A DNA stretch of 64,000 bases from Amorphophallus konjac (Eukaryota > Streptophyta > Magnoliopsida > Alismatales > Araceae), in assembly GCA_022559845.1 (NCBI GenBank), contig CM040127.1, positions 34,124,708 through 34,188,707 on the forward strand, read 5' to 3'. Positions within the stretch are counted from its first letter, which is position 1, and every line of letters starts with the position of its first letter. A program made the position numbers and the translations under genes. The notes under the pieces were generated by a model. It had not been told where the DNA came from, ran no database searches, and was given only the letters and a program-made list of their open reading frames with translations. Below, one piece after another: positions 20,589 to 30,265 of the stretch.

Positions 20589-21758
20589 TTAGGTCTTCGA
20601 ATGAGACCGATCCATCCACCTGCCGAGATAGCGCTCGTATACCTTGCTCCTGGTGGTAGTGACTTGTTCATCCAATATTCGTTCAATGCGCTCACGCTGG
20701 GCTCTCTTGGCTGGTGGTCTCTCCTCACGGGTGGGTGCTCTCTCAACGGAGGGAATAGGCTCAATATCCTCACTAGGTACCACCGTGGGTCCCTTATAAG
20801 GCACTAGGTCGGCTACATTGAATGTGGGACTCACTCCATACTCCTCGGGGAGATCTAACTCATAGGCATTAGCGCCAATGCGCCTCAGGACCTGGAAGGG
20901 ACCAGCCCCACATAGCCTCAATTTGGAGATGACTCCCGGGGAGAGCCTCTCCTTCCTCACCATCACAAAGTCACCCATGTGGAATTCTTGGTGACGCCGA
21001 TGAGAGTCGGCCACCCTTTTATCAGTCACATTCTTCTTGCTAATGTGCTTGCGGATCTCTTCATGCAATGTTGTGAATGCAGACATTCTAGGAGTGATGG
21101 GTGGACCTGGGCAACCAAAAGTAGACCTATCATGTAATGATGCAGTGTAGTCTTTGGTCAGCCTAGGTGGGCCGGGGCACCCGTAGGTGGCCCTATCATG
21201 CAAATTGGTGATAAATATCGGGGGACCCGGACATCTGTAGATGCCTCTGACATGCTTAAGACCCATGATGAATGAAGGTGGACCATGACATCCGAATATG
21301 GACCACTCATACTTTCTACTTGACATGTGGGTGATATGAATGAATGGACCCAACATAGTGTTCATGCCAAGGGGTGTGGTAAGCCTAGACACATGCATAC
21401 TTTTCCCAAAGGTGACTTCCATGTGTATAGGTGTGGGACAACCTTTGAACTCCCATTGGAAAGGATCGAATGGATCTAAGAAGGTGGTCGTCATGGGGTG
21501 GGGCACAACCTTATTACCTAGGGATATGTGGCCCAAGGTCATGGCTCCCAAGGTGTAACCCGGGTCATGGATGAGGTGGGTTTGGCCCAATATGGTGGGT
21601 GAGGGTAGGAAAGGGTGGGTGGTTGGTAAGATGGTTGGGTCATATGAGTCCCTTGACTCCCATTGGAATGGATCATATGGATCATAAAATGGGTCACCTA
21701 GGGGGAGGAACTCCATGTCCTCAAGATCCTTAAAAGGTGCTAAGTCATCCTTCTCCAT
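20589..21758 (-). CDS. gypsy-1 frame with GCPGPP repeats, integrase C-terminal domain and chromodomain start
   Basis: The frame has 389 codons. Residues 1-150 contain two DPFQWE segments. Residues about 150-220 hold four degenerate copies of a unit with GCPGPP or RCPGPP at its heart. From about residue 222 comes the integrase C-terminal region of Ty3/gypsy: ISKKNVTDKRVADSHRRHQE, HMGDFVMVRKERLSPGVISK, and the GPF/Y-like module GAGPFQVLRRIGANAYELDL. It ends with ERILDEQVTTTRSKVYERYL, the first strand(s) of a chromodomain, cut by a stop before the usual W-P and helix. In chromoviruses this tail steers integration to chromatin marks (family knowledge). The catalytic DDE core is absent, so the protein could bind but not integrate by itself. 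Confidence 0.7.
   Translation of the reverse strand: MEKDDLAPFKDLEDMEFLPLGDPFYDPYDPFQWESRDSYDPTILPTTHPFLPSPTILGQTHLIHDPGYTLGAMTLGHISLGNKVVPHPMTTTFLDPFDPFQWEFKGCPTPIHMEVTFGKSMHVSRLTTPLGMNTMLGPFIHITHMSSRKYEWSIFGCHGPPSFIMGLKHVRGIYRCPGPPIFITNLHDRATYGCPGPPRLTKDYTASLHDRSTFGCPGPPITPRMSAFTTLHEEIRKHISKKNVTDKRVADSHRRHQEFHMGDFVMVRKERLSPGVISKLRLCGAGPFQVLRRIGANAYELDLPEEYGVSPTFNVADLVPYKGPTVVPSEDIEPIPSVERAPTREERPPAKRAQRERIERILDEQVTTTRSKVYERYLGRWMDRSHSKT
21090..21310 (-). repeat. Four degenerate tandem units encoding GCPGPP
   Basis: Units spaced roughly 55-70 bp carry (minus strand) GGTGTCCAGG/GGGTGCCCCGGCCC-like cores that translate to GCPGPP, GCPGPP, RCPGPP and GCHGPP. They are spaced by segments containing (L)HDR or KH. 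They occupy the place where pol would lie. Confidence 0.7.
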
Positions 21759-22533
21759 GATAGTCGGCCATGAGTGGAGGGCTTGGCTTTCTACCCGAGA
21801 TAAGAAGCTCTAAATCGAGGAGAAGGTTGGGCTCATCGGGTGTAGGGAGGAATAGAAGGAGGTCGCTAGTGTAGCAACCAATGGTGCAAATCGAGGTGAT
21901 AGACCCTATGCATAGGTGTAGGAGGCTAAGGCTCCTAGGTTGTTCGACCATAGGGGTCAACATGCTAGTCATCTCTAATTGCCATGCTATGCCCTTGAGA
22001 ATGTCCTCTAAGGTCTCCACTTGATAGGATGCTTGGATTGTGGTGTGATAGGAGAAGAATGGCACTATGGGAAGGTCTCGTTCTATGGGAGGGAAAACAT
22101 GGGCTGGGGTCTCTCGAATTGGGCTCTCCTTTAGCCAACTAACAATGGGTTCTCCTAAGATGAGCTCCGCCCCAACTAGAGAGGGTGGTGTAAGGTAAAG
22201 ACCATCGTGTGAGGTTTCTTCTTCAGCTTGGACTTGGGTTTCCTCCAAAGTGGGGGGTGGGTTTGGAGTGCTCACAACTATTGGATTGGGTATGAGTTCT
22301 GCTACCAAGGAGGTGAGAGAGTCTTTTGGGGTGATGAGGGTTTGTGTGTGGTGTTCCCAGGGTAGAGGGTAAAGGGAAACTTGGATTGGGATTGGTAGGG
22401 TGTGGTTTGGGAGTGGAAGTAGTGGAGGTCTAGGTTGGGGTAGGATTGGGGTTGGAAGTGGAAGGTGGGTTGGGTGACAGGATTTGGGTTGGGTGGTGGT
22501 GGCCGTCATGGTTCTAGGTGGAGGGATGGACAC
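21745..22533 (-). CDS. gypsy-1 middle reading frame, proline/threonine-rich, unknown
   Basis: A 262-codon frame lies between the gag part and the integrase part, where pol enzymes normally sit. The N-terminal 90 residues are Pro/Thr/Leu-rich. The rest is more ordinary with acidic and hydrophobic stretches (LVAELIPNPIVVSTP, VETLEDILKGIAWQLEMTSM). I recognise no protease or RT motif. Its stop overlaps the start of the next frame by 14 bp (21745-21758). It may be a remnant that merely lacks stops; a product is not shown. Confidence 0.4.
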   Translation of the reverse strand: MSIPPPRTMTATTTQPKSCHPTHLPLPTPILPQPRPPLLPLPNHTLPIPIQVSLYPLPWEHHTQTLITPKDSLTSLVAELIPNPIVVSTPNPPPTLEETQVQAEEETSHDGLYLTPPSLVGAELILGEPIVSWLKESPIRETPAHVFPPIERDLPIVPFFSYHTTIQASYQVETLEDILKGIAWQLEMTSMLTPMVEQPRSLSLLHLCIGSITSICTIGCYTSDLLLFLPTPDEPNLLLDLELLISGRKPSPPLMADYHGEG

Positions 22534-22580
22534 GGGGTCTACTTGGGTTTGAATGGTGAGAATAGGGTGAGTGGTGGTCC

Positions 22581-23218
22581 TTATTGGGGAAACGGGTCGG
22601 TTAGGGGTCTCTTCCCCTTGGGATCGGCCGGTTGTGGAGGGGTGGTAGTGGGGGCCAATTGAGTTTGGATAGATAGGTTTGCGGAAGGAGGTTTTGGTTG
22701 GAGTGTGGGGATCCTCATGGGATTTGGTGGAGAGGTGGTTGTTTGGTTTATTTGGGTCTTAAGGGAGAGGACTTGGTCGCGAAGTGTTGTTATGATGGTT
22801 GAGAGATGAATTGTTGGGGGTGGTGGGGGTGGAGACCAAAGGTCGGTCTCAAGTTGGCCGGGTGGGGATGGAGGAGTGGTAGTGCTCCTCGGGTTAGGGG
22901 TGCTTGAGTAGGAGGGGTGGGAATGTTTGGGGATGTAGATCTTTCTAAGTTCTACCTTCATCTCTTCCCATGAGTGAATAGGTTCTTGTCTTCCAACCCT
23001 CCTTAAGCCCTCTATGTGTTCCCACTTACTTTTGGCTTGACCCGAAGTCGTCCCTTGGCCTTTCGGACTCTCGCCGGTCCATATACCCAAGTCTTTTCGA
23101 AGTACTTTTCTATCGTAGCCTCCCACCTAAGATAGTCACTAGAATGTGATCCGTCAAAGGTAATATCCCTATCTAGGATGAAGTCCATGGGTGGCGAGTA
23201 GGCTAAGTAGGAGGCCAT
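22581..23218 (-). pseudogene. gypsy-1 gag-like frame, frameshifted
   Basis: The ATG at 23218 opens MASYLAYSPPMDFILDRDIT, followed by FDGSHSSDYLRWEATIEKYF, the FxG-D-LxWxxxxExxF pattern at the start of the plant Ty3/gypsy gag capsid domain. Near 23060-23100 the gag similarity passes to another frame, which carries HSWEEMKVELRKIYIPKHSH, the WEEMK-LRxxxxP motif later in the same domain. After that the sequence becomes Pro/Thr-rich (to 22581) with no zinc knuckle seen. The element must therefore have lost at least one base pair of frame, or use a shift. Gag packages retrotransposon RNA in cytoplasmic particles (family knowledge). Confidence 0.75.
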
Positions 23219-23313
23219 GATGATCGGGGGGATCAATGCAAGGGTCGGATTGATGATGACACCAATGCAAGCATGCCCTAGGACTTGACTTGATAGAGAC
23301 AAGTCAATGACTT

Positions 23314-23325
23314 GCTCTGATACCA
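23314..23325 (-). promoter_or_regulatory. gypsy-1 primer-binding site (initiator Met tRNA type)
   Basis: On the minus strand the sequence reads TGGTATCAGAGC, the standard complement of the plant initiator-Met tRNA 3' end, two bases from the LTR end. This fixes the element's orientation. Confidence 0.9.
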
Positions 23326-23327
23326 AT

Positions 23328-25688
23328 TGATGTGACACAACCTAAGACTTAGGCAAGCAAGCACATTCACAATCAAAAGGGCCAATTTTGGGCCGCCGCT
23401 CTCCCGTCGCTCACCCAAGCCCGGGGTGACTTGGCGATGCCAAGTGGAGGATGTGGGGTTGGGCCCTTGCTGGTAGAGGGCCAGCAAGGCCAAGATTTGA
23501 TTCCCGATGGATGTGGAAGCCCAATTCAATGGGGCCGACAAAGTGCCGAAGGCACCGGTTGCACTTATTCCCACGGTGATCACTCAAGGCAACGGGGCTT
23601 GAGGATCGAGCTCTCACTCGCATAACCAGCGAACTAGAACTAATATTGAAAGACAAGCACTAAATGGAGTGAGGTGTGAGCACTTACTCGACCGGTTTGA
23701 AGAAACCGGTCCCGCTCGGAGACGAGGGCGAGCGGGGAGGCGAGTGGATCCCCACACGCCGCGGCGGTGTAGCTTGACCTGCCCAAATAAGTTACAACAC
23801 TACACCTCTCGCAGGAGGGGGACCTTGGGGTGGGGGTTAATGGATTACAACCAAAACTACCTCCGCACAGGGAGGGGCCTTCAGCCGGCCAAGCGGGGAG
23901 GGGAAACTAGGGCTAAAAGTAATGAAGAGGTGAAGACACCGGTTCTGCCTACTCTCTCTAACAGGGACAGATAGTCGATGTTGCTGCTGCAGAACTTGCT
24001 CAAGAATTTTGCTGAAGGCGGGACCTGTGGGAAACTCTTCGGGACTGGTACTGGAACTCCTCTGAATTTTGTTGATTTCTTCTGGAGCCGCTGCTGACCT
24101 GGGTGGAGGTTCGAACAGAGCACCAGATCCTCGGACTGGCAGCTTCAGACTTCTAACAGCAGGTTGCAGAGGACGCCCCGACAGCTCCCGAACTCGGAAT
24201 CAAGCACCGTCAGAGTCGTTGGAACCGTGGATGAGTCCTCTTCGCAGAAAAACTGACAGGGAAGCCAAAAGATGCCGGAGAAGACTTGGAGGCTCTGAAC
24301 AAGGATGACTGGTCGGTGCAGACTGTGGGTAGCAGAACGGCGCAGCTGAGGGAGAAAAATGATAACTCTGATTCACGAACGCCGATTGAAGTTCCGTTTC
24401 TTGATTCTGAAAGTAGACAAGGCGATGAAGAACTTTGCAGAAGAGCTCTCGAACTGATTCTTCTGGGGTTTGTCGTGGCAGAGCTTCTACTCAGGATCAG
24501 GTCTTCAGCAGAGGCACCACTGCGCAGCTGTGGGAGGATGGAGCTCCCGGGCAGCACACAACTCGGATGAAGTCGAAACCACTTCTGTTGCGAAGGAGAC
24601 TGGTAGACGCTTCCAACGATAGCTTTTGGGTCTTCAAACTCGTCCGGAGGAAGTCGTGGTGGCCGCTGCAAGTTGCTGGTTCACCTGCAACTTCTGAACT
24701 GCTAGCAGCAACCTAGGTATAGCTTCTAATGAATAGGGAAGAAGAAGGAGAAGGGGGGCATATGGTTAAGGGGAGATGAATAAGGGGTGGATGGGGATGG
24801 AGGGGAGTTGTGGAAGGTGGCTAAGGGTAGTGGAGGGGCTGGAGGAGGAGGTGGCGCAAGGAGGTGTTCTGGTTCAGCCTAAGGGGAGGGTGAGAGGAGG
24901 GTGAAGGGGAGGAAGGGGGCGAACCTAGCCTAATGGAAGGGAGTGGGGCGGCCAAAACAAGTGGAGGGAAGGGCTTTTCAAATTTGAAATGGCCTAGGAA
25001 GTTGAGGAATTATGTGGGGAAGAGGGGTGAGTGTGTTGGAATGGGGAAGATATTGTTGGAATGGGTAGATAGTGTTGGAATGGGGGAATGCTACCTTGGA
25101 ACTAGGGGGGTGGAGTAATGGTGGCTATGGGAAGTGGAGGGACTTTAATGGGGTAGGTGGGGGTTGGAAGTTGGGAGGGAGGAGGAGGAGAGAGAGAAAG
25201 GGGCGAACCCCTTAGTGGAGGAGAGAGAGGAGAGAGAAGAAGGGGGGGTGGGGACTCTCTCACCCTAGGACTTCTCACCCAATTGGATTCTCTCCATTAA
25301 ACTAAGCTTTGAACTCTCAAATGGCATTTTTCATTGATTGATTCATTAAGTTGAAATGGGGGGAATGGGGTCCTATATATAGGCAACCCACATTTTACAA
25401 TAAGTCCCTGACAAAAGACTCAATGACAAATAACCAAGGGGGTAGGGGGTGCACTTGGGCCAAACCCAATGAATTGGGCCCAATAACTAACTAAACAACA
25501 TAATGACTCTCAAACTTAGGGAAATAAGCACAAGACTTAGGGACATGACTCAAGTAAAATGAAAATTACATCAAATGACTCAAATAAAAATTACGTAGGA
25601 CTCAAAATTAGATAACTAGACCATGCCGGTGCAACTGGGGCTAGGAGACGAGCTGTGAACGTGGGCATGGGAGGTGATGTCCCCATCA
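23328..25688 (-). repeat. gypsy-1 5' LTR (element orientation)
   Basis: This is the second copy of the 18141-20509 repeat, with few base changes and small indels. Its TATATATA is at 25374-25381. As the upstream LTR it would drive transcription leftwards through the element. Confidence 0.93.
25374..25381 (-). promoter_or_regulatory. TATA box of the gypsy-1 5' LTR
   Basis: TATATATA in the LTR upstream of the minus-strand reading frames; the likely promoter of the element's RNA. Confidence 0.55.
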
Positions 25689-25693
25689 AAACC

Positions 25694-25742
25694 GTAGGTG
25701 TTGGCGTTGTAACTATTGTAAAATAGAACACCGGGGAGGAGG
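25694..25742 (+). pseudogene. hAT-1 BED zinc-finger exon, piece 2 (between gypsy and copia)
   Basis: These 49 bp are the host strip between the two retrotransposons. They continue the frame of piece 1 with RRCWRCNYCKIEHRGGG, containing the CxxC pair of the BED finger. The copia-2 target duplication GGAGG forms its end. Confidence 0.75.
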
Positions 25743-27336
25743 TGCTAGTATTGGTGTGCTACAGGCCAATTTCGGGTCGGGTAGGCCCAATAGTTATACG
25801 ATCTTGTTCATTATTAATAAAGTGGTATTTGAGCGTAAATATGCGATTGTGTTACTTTACGTTGTCCCTAGGATATGTGGTTGTAAAGTCAACTCGAGAT
25901 GGGATCTCGATTATGAGACTGACTTTACATGAACACATACCTTAAATTGTTCCTGATTGGAGGGTAATCACTCGGAGACTTTGATTACTTATTAAACCAG
26001 TACACATTATGTGTCAGTGACCAGTCTCATGGTCATTGGTGCGGGGCACCAACACATATGTGTAGGTGTATGCCCTTGGAGGATGTACACTGGACTGATC
26101 CGCTATTGGATCTTCAGATGATTGATTATACCTAATGTCAACTGAAGATCCAACTGTCTCAGTAGCATCGTTGGTCCTTTGACCTGATGCATTGATCGGA
26201 TCTTACACGAGGATTGGAATGGTTTAATCACTTGGCTAAGTGACTTTAACCATAAGTCATGAGTTGCAGAGTCGTTAACCACTCCAGGATACGTGTGAAG
26301 ATCATCAATGGTCAAGAGGGGATCGCTCACTGTCGGGTATATATCAGACAGTTAATGGGTCATGACATTGACGCTCCGTTAAATCCCTGGCCAGGGTCGT
26401 GTGAGTTCGTTTAGAACGGACCTCATACACTTTAAGGATGTCATAGTCAAATGTCACGATCATGTGGTTTGACAGATACCGTACCCTCGATCGTACCAGA
26501 CTCATAGAAGGAGCGAGAGATTATATCGATGCGGTAACTGTGGACTTACAGGTACCAGACAGACTGGTTTAAACCCGGCGTCCTCTAGGATCACGCGGAT
26601 TTGCTTGACCCAACGTGATCAAAGGTTCGGAATAAATTAAACTATTCTTCGGCTCTGGTAGAAGCGAAGAATACGTTTAATTTACTTCTAATTGGGAATT
26701 AGAAGTTAATGGGCATTAAACTAGAGTGACTAAGGGCCTAGAGGATCACACACAATGGATTCTTGGGTGACGGAATATTATTATACAAGTGTATGTATTA
26801 AAACCCTTTAATTCCTTTTGGAAAGGAGTGTAAATGGGGCTTAATACATGTGTATAATATTAAAAATGTCATATATACAATTTTGGTCCTCTGGAGGTCT
26901 TTTGAAAAGGGCCAAAACTCTATATATAGCCAACCTACGTGAGTTCATTCGAACTCTTGGCTTCTCCTTCCAACCTCTTAAGCTTAAGCAAGCATTAAGG
27001 CTTAAGAGGAGGATTAGCCTCCCCCCTTTCTCCCCCTTGCTCTCTCTCTCTCCAAAATGTGTTAGAGTCGGGGAAAGTTACGCCGGGGAGGTACCGTCGC
27101 TGCGCAAGGATCCATGTGGATCTGCTCTAGAGGCCGTACAGCTGTGCGGCTCGGTTTCTCTGCATCGGGCTTAGCGGACAGCGTCGTTCCGCGCAAGGTG
27201 AAACACACAACTCGTAATTAGGGTCTTAGAAACACCGATTAGAGCACAGATTAAGCTTTCCATAACACCGGGATCGGGCAAATGAAATTTTTTGTTATCC
27301 GCTGCGTCGCCCGTAGGTGCTGTGCGAAACCTTACA
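25743..27336 (+). repeat. copia-2 5' LTR (1594 bp)
   Basis: The LTR runs from TGCTAGTATTGG to AACCTTACA. The first bases differ from the 3' LTR (TGTTAG) by one substitution. A TATATATAG box lies at 26921-26929, followed by a CT-rich tract and then the U5-like region. It is preceded by GGAGG. Confidence 0.95.
26921..26929 (+). promoter_or_regulatory. TATA box of the copia-2 5' LTR
   Basis: TATATATAG, conserved in all three copia LTRs of the window, about 410 bp before the LTR end. It is the likely core promoter for the element's genomic RNA. Confidence 0.65.
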
Positions 27337-27337
27337 G

Positions 27338-27350
27338 TGGTATCAGAGCC
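27338..27350 (+). promoter_or_regulatory. copia-2 primer-binding site
   Basis: TGGTATCAGAGCC, complementary to the initiator-Met tRNA 3' end, one base after the LTR end. It is standard for plant Ty1/copia elements. Confidence 0.95.
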
Positions 27351-29218
27351 AGGTTCGCGCTCTGGTCGGTGTTTTATCGCCGTTTAGAACCATGTTTTAG
27401 GGGCAATCTAAATCTTCAATTATTATTTAAAGACAGGAGTGCTGGGCATTTCTGTTCTTCCTGGATGATGGGCATCCAAACAGTAATTTTAAAAAAAAAA
27501 TAAAAAAAAATTTTTTTGTTGACCCGCCGTAAATGAAAAAAAAGTTTTTTTATTATTATTTTTAAAAAAATTGTTTTCACCCTTTTTAATTTACTGTGCT
27601 CATATATATTAATATATATATTAGATATATATATGGATATGCAGAGTAAATTGAATCGGATTTTATCGAGTAGGTTAATTGTGTTATCTCGACGGTAAAT
27701 GTCAAATGTTAAATTTTATTTAACTAATTTGAATTTACCAAGGTGAGATAATTACTATTTACCTTGAGATAAAATGGTAATAATTGAAGTTACTTCAGTA
27801 AAATTTAAGTTTTTGAATTTTTAATTATTAGATAATTAGAAAATTCAAATTTTGAATTTTAGAAAATTACTAATTGAGGATAATTACATTATTTTAAATT
27901 TATTTTCAAACAAAATTATTAGATAATTAGTTTAAATTTAAATTTAAATTATTGGCATGTTTAAATTTTGAATTTAAATTTGATTATTGGATAATTAAAT
28001 TTAAATTTAAATTTAATTAATTATCTCAATTAGATGCCCCTGTAGAAAATGATGGTTCTTTACGTGCTTTACTTTATTTACCTTGTATTGGCCTGCTTGT
28101 GTGTTTAATTTTACTTAATCATGCTTTGATTTTTAAAATTAAACAAAGCTAGCCTATTTTTGTTTGCACATCCCATTTTTAAATTCAAAAAGTAAGTATT
28201 ATTTTCAGAAAATAACCCTTGATTGATTTTATTTGAATGGGTTGGCAAGTGATCATGGACTTGGATTAATGTAATTAATTGGGGTCTGCGAACCTCCTTT
28301 CTCTCTCTGTTAAAATTCTAATGTACTTCTATCTTTCTCCGTTGTTGTACTCGCCCTAAGGGCTGCTGGAATTTGAGTCACATGTAATTTATTTTTTCCG
28401 GCATGCGTGCCGTGTAAAAGTTATAATTGATGCGGCGTCGGAGTTTGAAAGCGCAGAGCACACCCGACGAGGAGGATCCAGCTGCTTCGGAAGCGGGCCG
28501 GATGTCTTAGTTACATTAGGGTTAAAGTCCATGATCACTTGCGTTTAATTTTGCATTGGATGCATTTATTTTGTGCAAACTACTATGTACGGTAAATATA
28601 TTGGATATATTTATATTACCACCTATGGTGAGATCAAGATAAAATTGAATTCCCTCGCGCTTAAATTTTAGATCTGGTAAGCGTGGCTCTATGAGTCATC
28701 GTGGCCCTCCATCATTATGGAGTGAATGAACATCTTCATTTCATAGATTTGTTGTGCTTTCCACAAGGTCCATGAGTTTGGGGGCGGGATTAAACTCCAA
28801 GGCTCGGCCTCAATGGGGTGAGGAATTGAACTCGGCCTTGTTGTGCTTTCCACAAGGGTCGGGTCATGAACTCATTGCTATGTAGTAATGATGGTTAGAT
28901 CTAACCGAGAATATCCTTTATTGTGCTTTCCACAAGGGGATGATTTCTCGGGGGCCGAATATCGGATATTGCATTAGATGCAAGTGATTGTTGACTGCCC
29001 TTGAGATGATGTATGGTTTGTTGTGCTTTCCACAAGGTCGTACATCAGTCTCGTTGGGATTTCGACCCACTAGGTAGATCTCGCTGATCTCCCGTTCTAT
29101 ATACTGAGGGTTATATAGTCCGATCAAAAATTAGTGGGACTAACTAAGATAGAAAACCACATCTAAATTAGAATCTGAACACATGCTAAGTTGTCTTTTA
29201 TTTCTTATCCAGATTATA
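27351..29218 (+). other. copia-2 untranslated leader
   Basis: A 1.9-kb leader between primer site and gag. The first part (27480-28030) is extremely AT-rich with repeated AAATTTAAATTT words. The later part (28740-29040) has four copies of a short hairpin motif. No coding frame of note is seen. Long leaders are typical of the BARE/Angela group, where packaging and translation signals lie (family knowledge). Confidence 0.75.
28752..29035 (+). repeat. Four-fold TTGTGCTTTCCACAA hairpin in the copia-2 leader
   Basis: The 15-mer TTGTGCTTTCCACAA, whose ends TTGTG and CACAA pair, occurs identically at 28752-28766, 28841-28855, 28921-28935 and 29021-29035, each followed by GG. The spacing is 80-100 bp with degenerate similarity between copies, ending 184 bp before the gag ATG. 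Confidence 0.85.
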
Positions 29219-30265
29219 ATGTCGTCGTCCAACCCCCTCCACGGTATCTTGGATGCAAATAGATTAACTGGACCGAACTACTCGGATTGGCTGCGTAATC
29301 TACGCATAGTCCTTACCGCCGAAAAGATTGCGTACGTGTTGGACACGGTTCATTCTGAGCCAGCTCCTGATGCTGACGAGGGCAAGTTACTCGCTTATGT
29401 CAAGTGGTCTGAGGACTCATCCCTAACCCAATGTTACATCTTGGCCTCTATGGCTCCCGAGCTGCAGAGGTAATTTGAAAATACTGATTGTAGAAGTATA
29501 CTTCTCAATCTACGCCAGCTCTTCGGGGAGCATGGTAGGATTGAGAGGTATGACACCTCCAAAAGGCTTTTCAGGACACGGATGTCTGAGGGTTCATCAG
29601 TACAGCCCCATGTACTGAAAATGATGGAGTGGATTGAAAGACTCAATGCATTGGGGTTCAAGTTGGATCTTGAATTATGCATTGATCTTATACTTCAGTC
29701 ATTGCCCGATTCCTTTTCTTCCTTCATCATGAACTTTAACATGAACATGATTGAAGCAACTCTCCCAGAGCTGCTCAATATGTTAAAGAGTGCTGAAGGA
29801 ACCATGCAGAAAGATAAACCATCTTCGTCTGTAATGATTGTTGGCCGGACCAACAAGAAAAGGAAGGCCTCTCAAATATCCACCACGAGTAACAAAGGGA
29901 AGGGAAAGAAAAAGGCCACGGGTAAGCAACTCACCAAAGTTGACAAAGGGAAGGGCAAGAAGAATGAAAAGGAAGACAACTGTTTTCGATGCGGGGAAAC
30001 TGGGCATTGGAAAAGGAATTGCAAGGCAATTCTAAATGAAGGTATTTTTGTCATAGACCTTAATTTGTCATATATGGAATCCACATCATGGGTATTGGAT
30101 ACTGGATGTGCATCTCATATCTGCAATTCTGTGCAGGTGTTGGCAAATAGAAGGCGATTGGGTAAAAAGGAGATTGAACTGAGGATGGGCAATGGAGCTT
30201 TAGTTGCTGCCAAAGCTGTCGGGACTGCACGCCTCAGTTTACCTTCAGGAGTCATTCTGGAATGA
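29219..30265 (+). pseudogene. copia-2 gag and protease region
   Basis: The ATG at 29219-29221 starts MSSSNPLHGILDANRLTGPN, the normal beginning of this gag family. TAA at 29471-29473 interrupts after 84 codons, and the frame then reopens in phase. It carries the usual helical gag segment (LILQSLPDSFSSFIMNFNMN), a Lys-rich stretch, the CCHC knuckle CFRCGETGHWKRNC (29981-30022), and the protease active-site block WVLDTGCASHIC (about 30089-30124). The frame ends in TGA at 30263-30265, where one base is missing relative to the continuing polyprotein. Gag forms the virus-like particle and the aspartic protease matures the polyprotein. Both breaks disable it. Confidence 0.93.

Larger units (their letters stand above)
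18141..25688 (-). mobile_element. gypsy-1: RT-less Ty3/gypsy chromovirus derivative
   Basis: LTRs of 2369 bp (18141-20509) and 2361 bp (23328-25688) start TGATGTGACACA and end TGTCCCCATCA on the + strand. The internal region of only 2.8 kb reads on the minus strand. The flanks are CAACC and AAACC, a 5-bp duplication with one change. An initiator-Met primer site stands next to the right-hand LTR. From the minus-strand 5' side there is a gag-like segment (23218 down to about 22900), a proline-rich middle, and an integrase C-terminal domain with chromodomain start (21100 to 20589). Protease, RT, RNase H and the integrase core are absent, so it is non-autonomous. The LTRs are nearly identical, so it is young. 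It disrupts the hAT-1 BED exon. Confidence 0.9.

Noticed and set aside
18010..20800. Frames within gypsy-1 LTRs (and duplicates at 23278-25118)
   Set aside because: They are in the LTR, repeat in both copies, and show no conserved domain.
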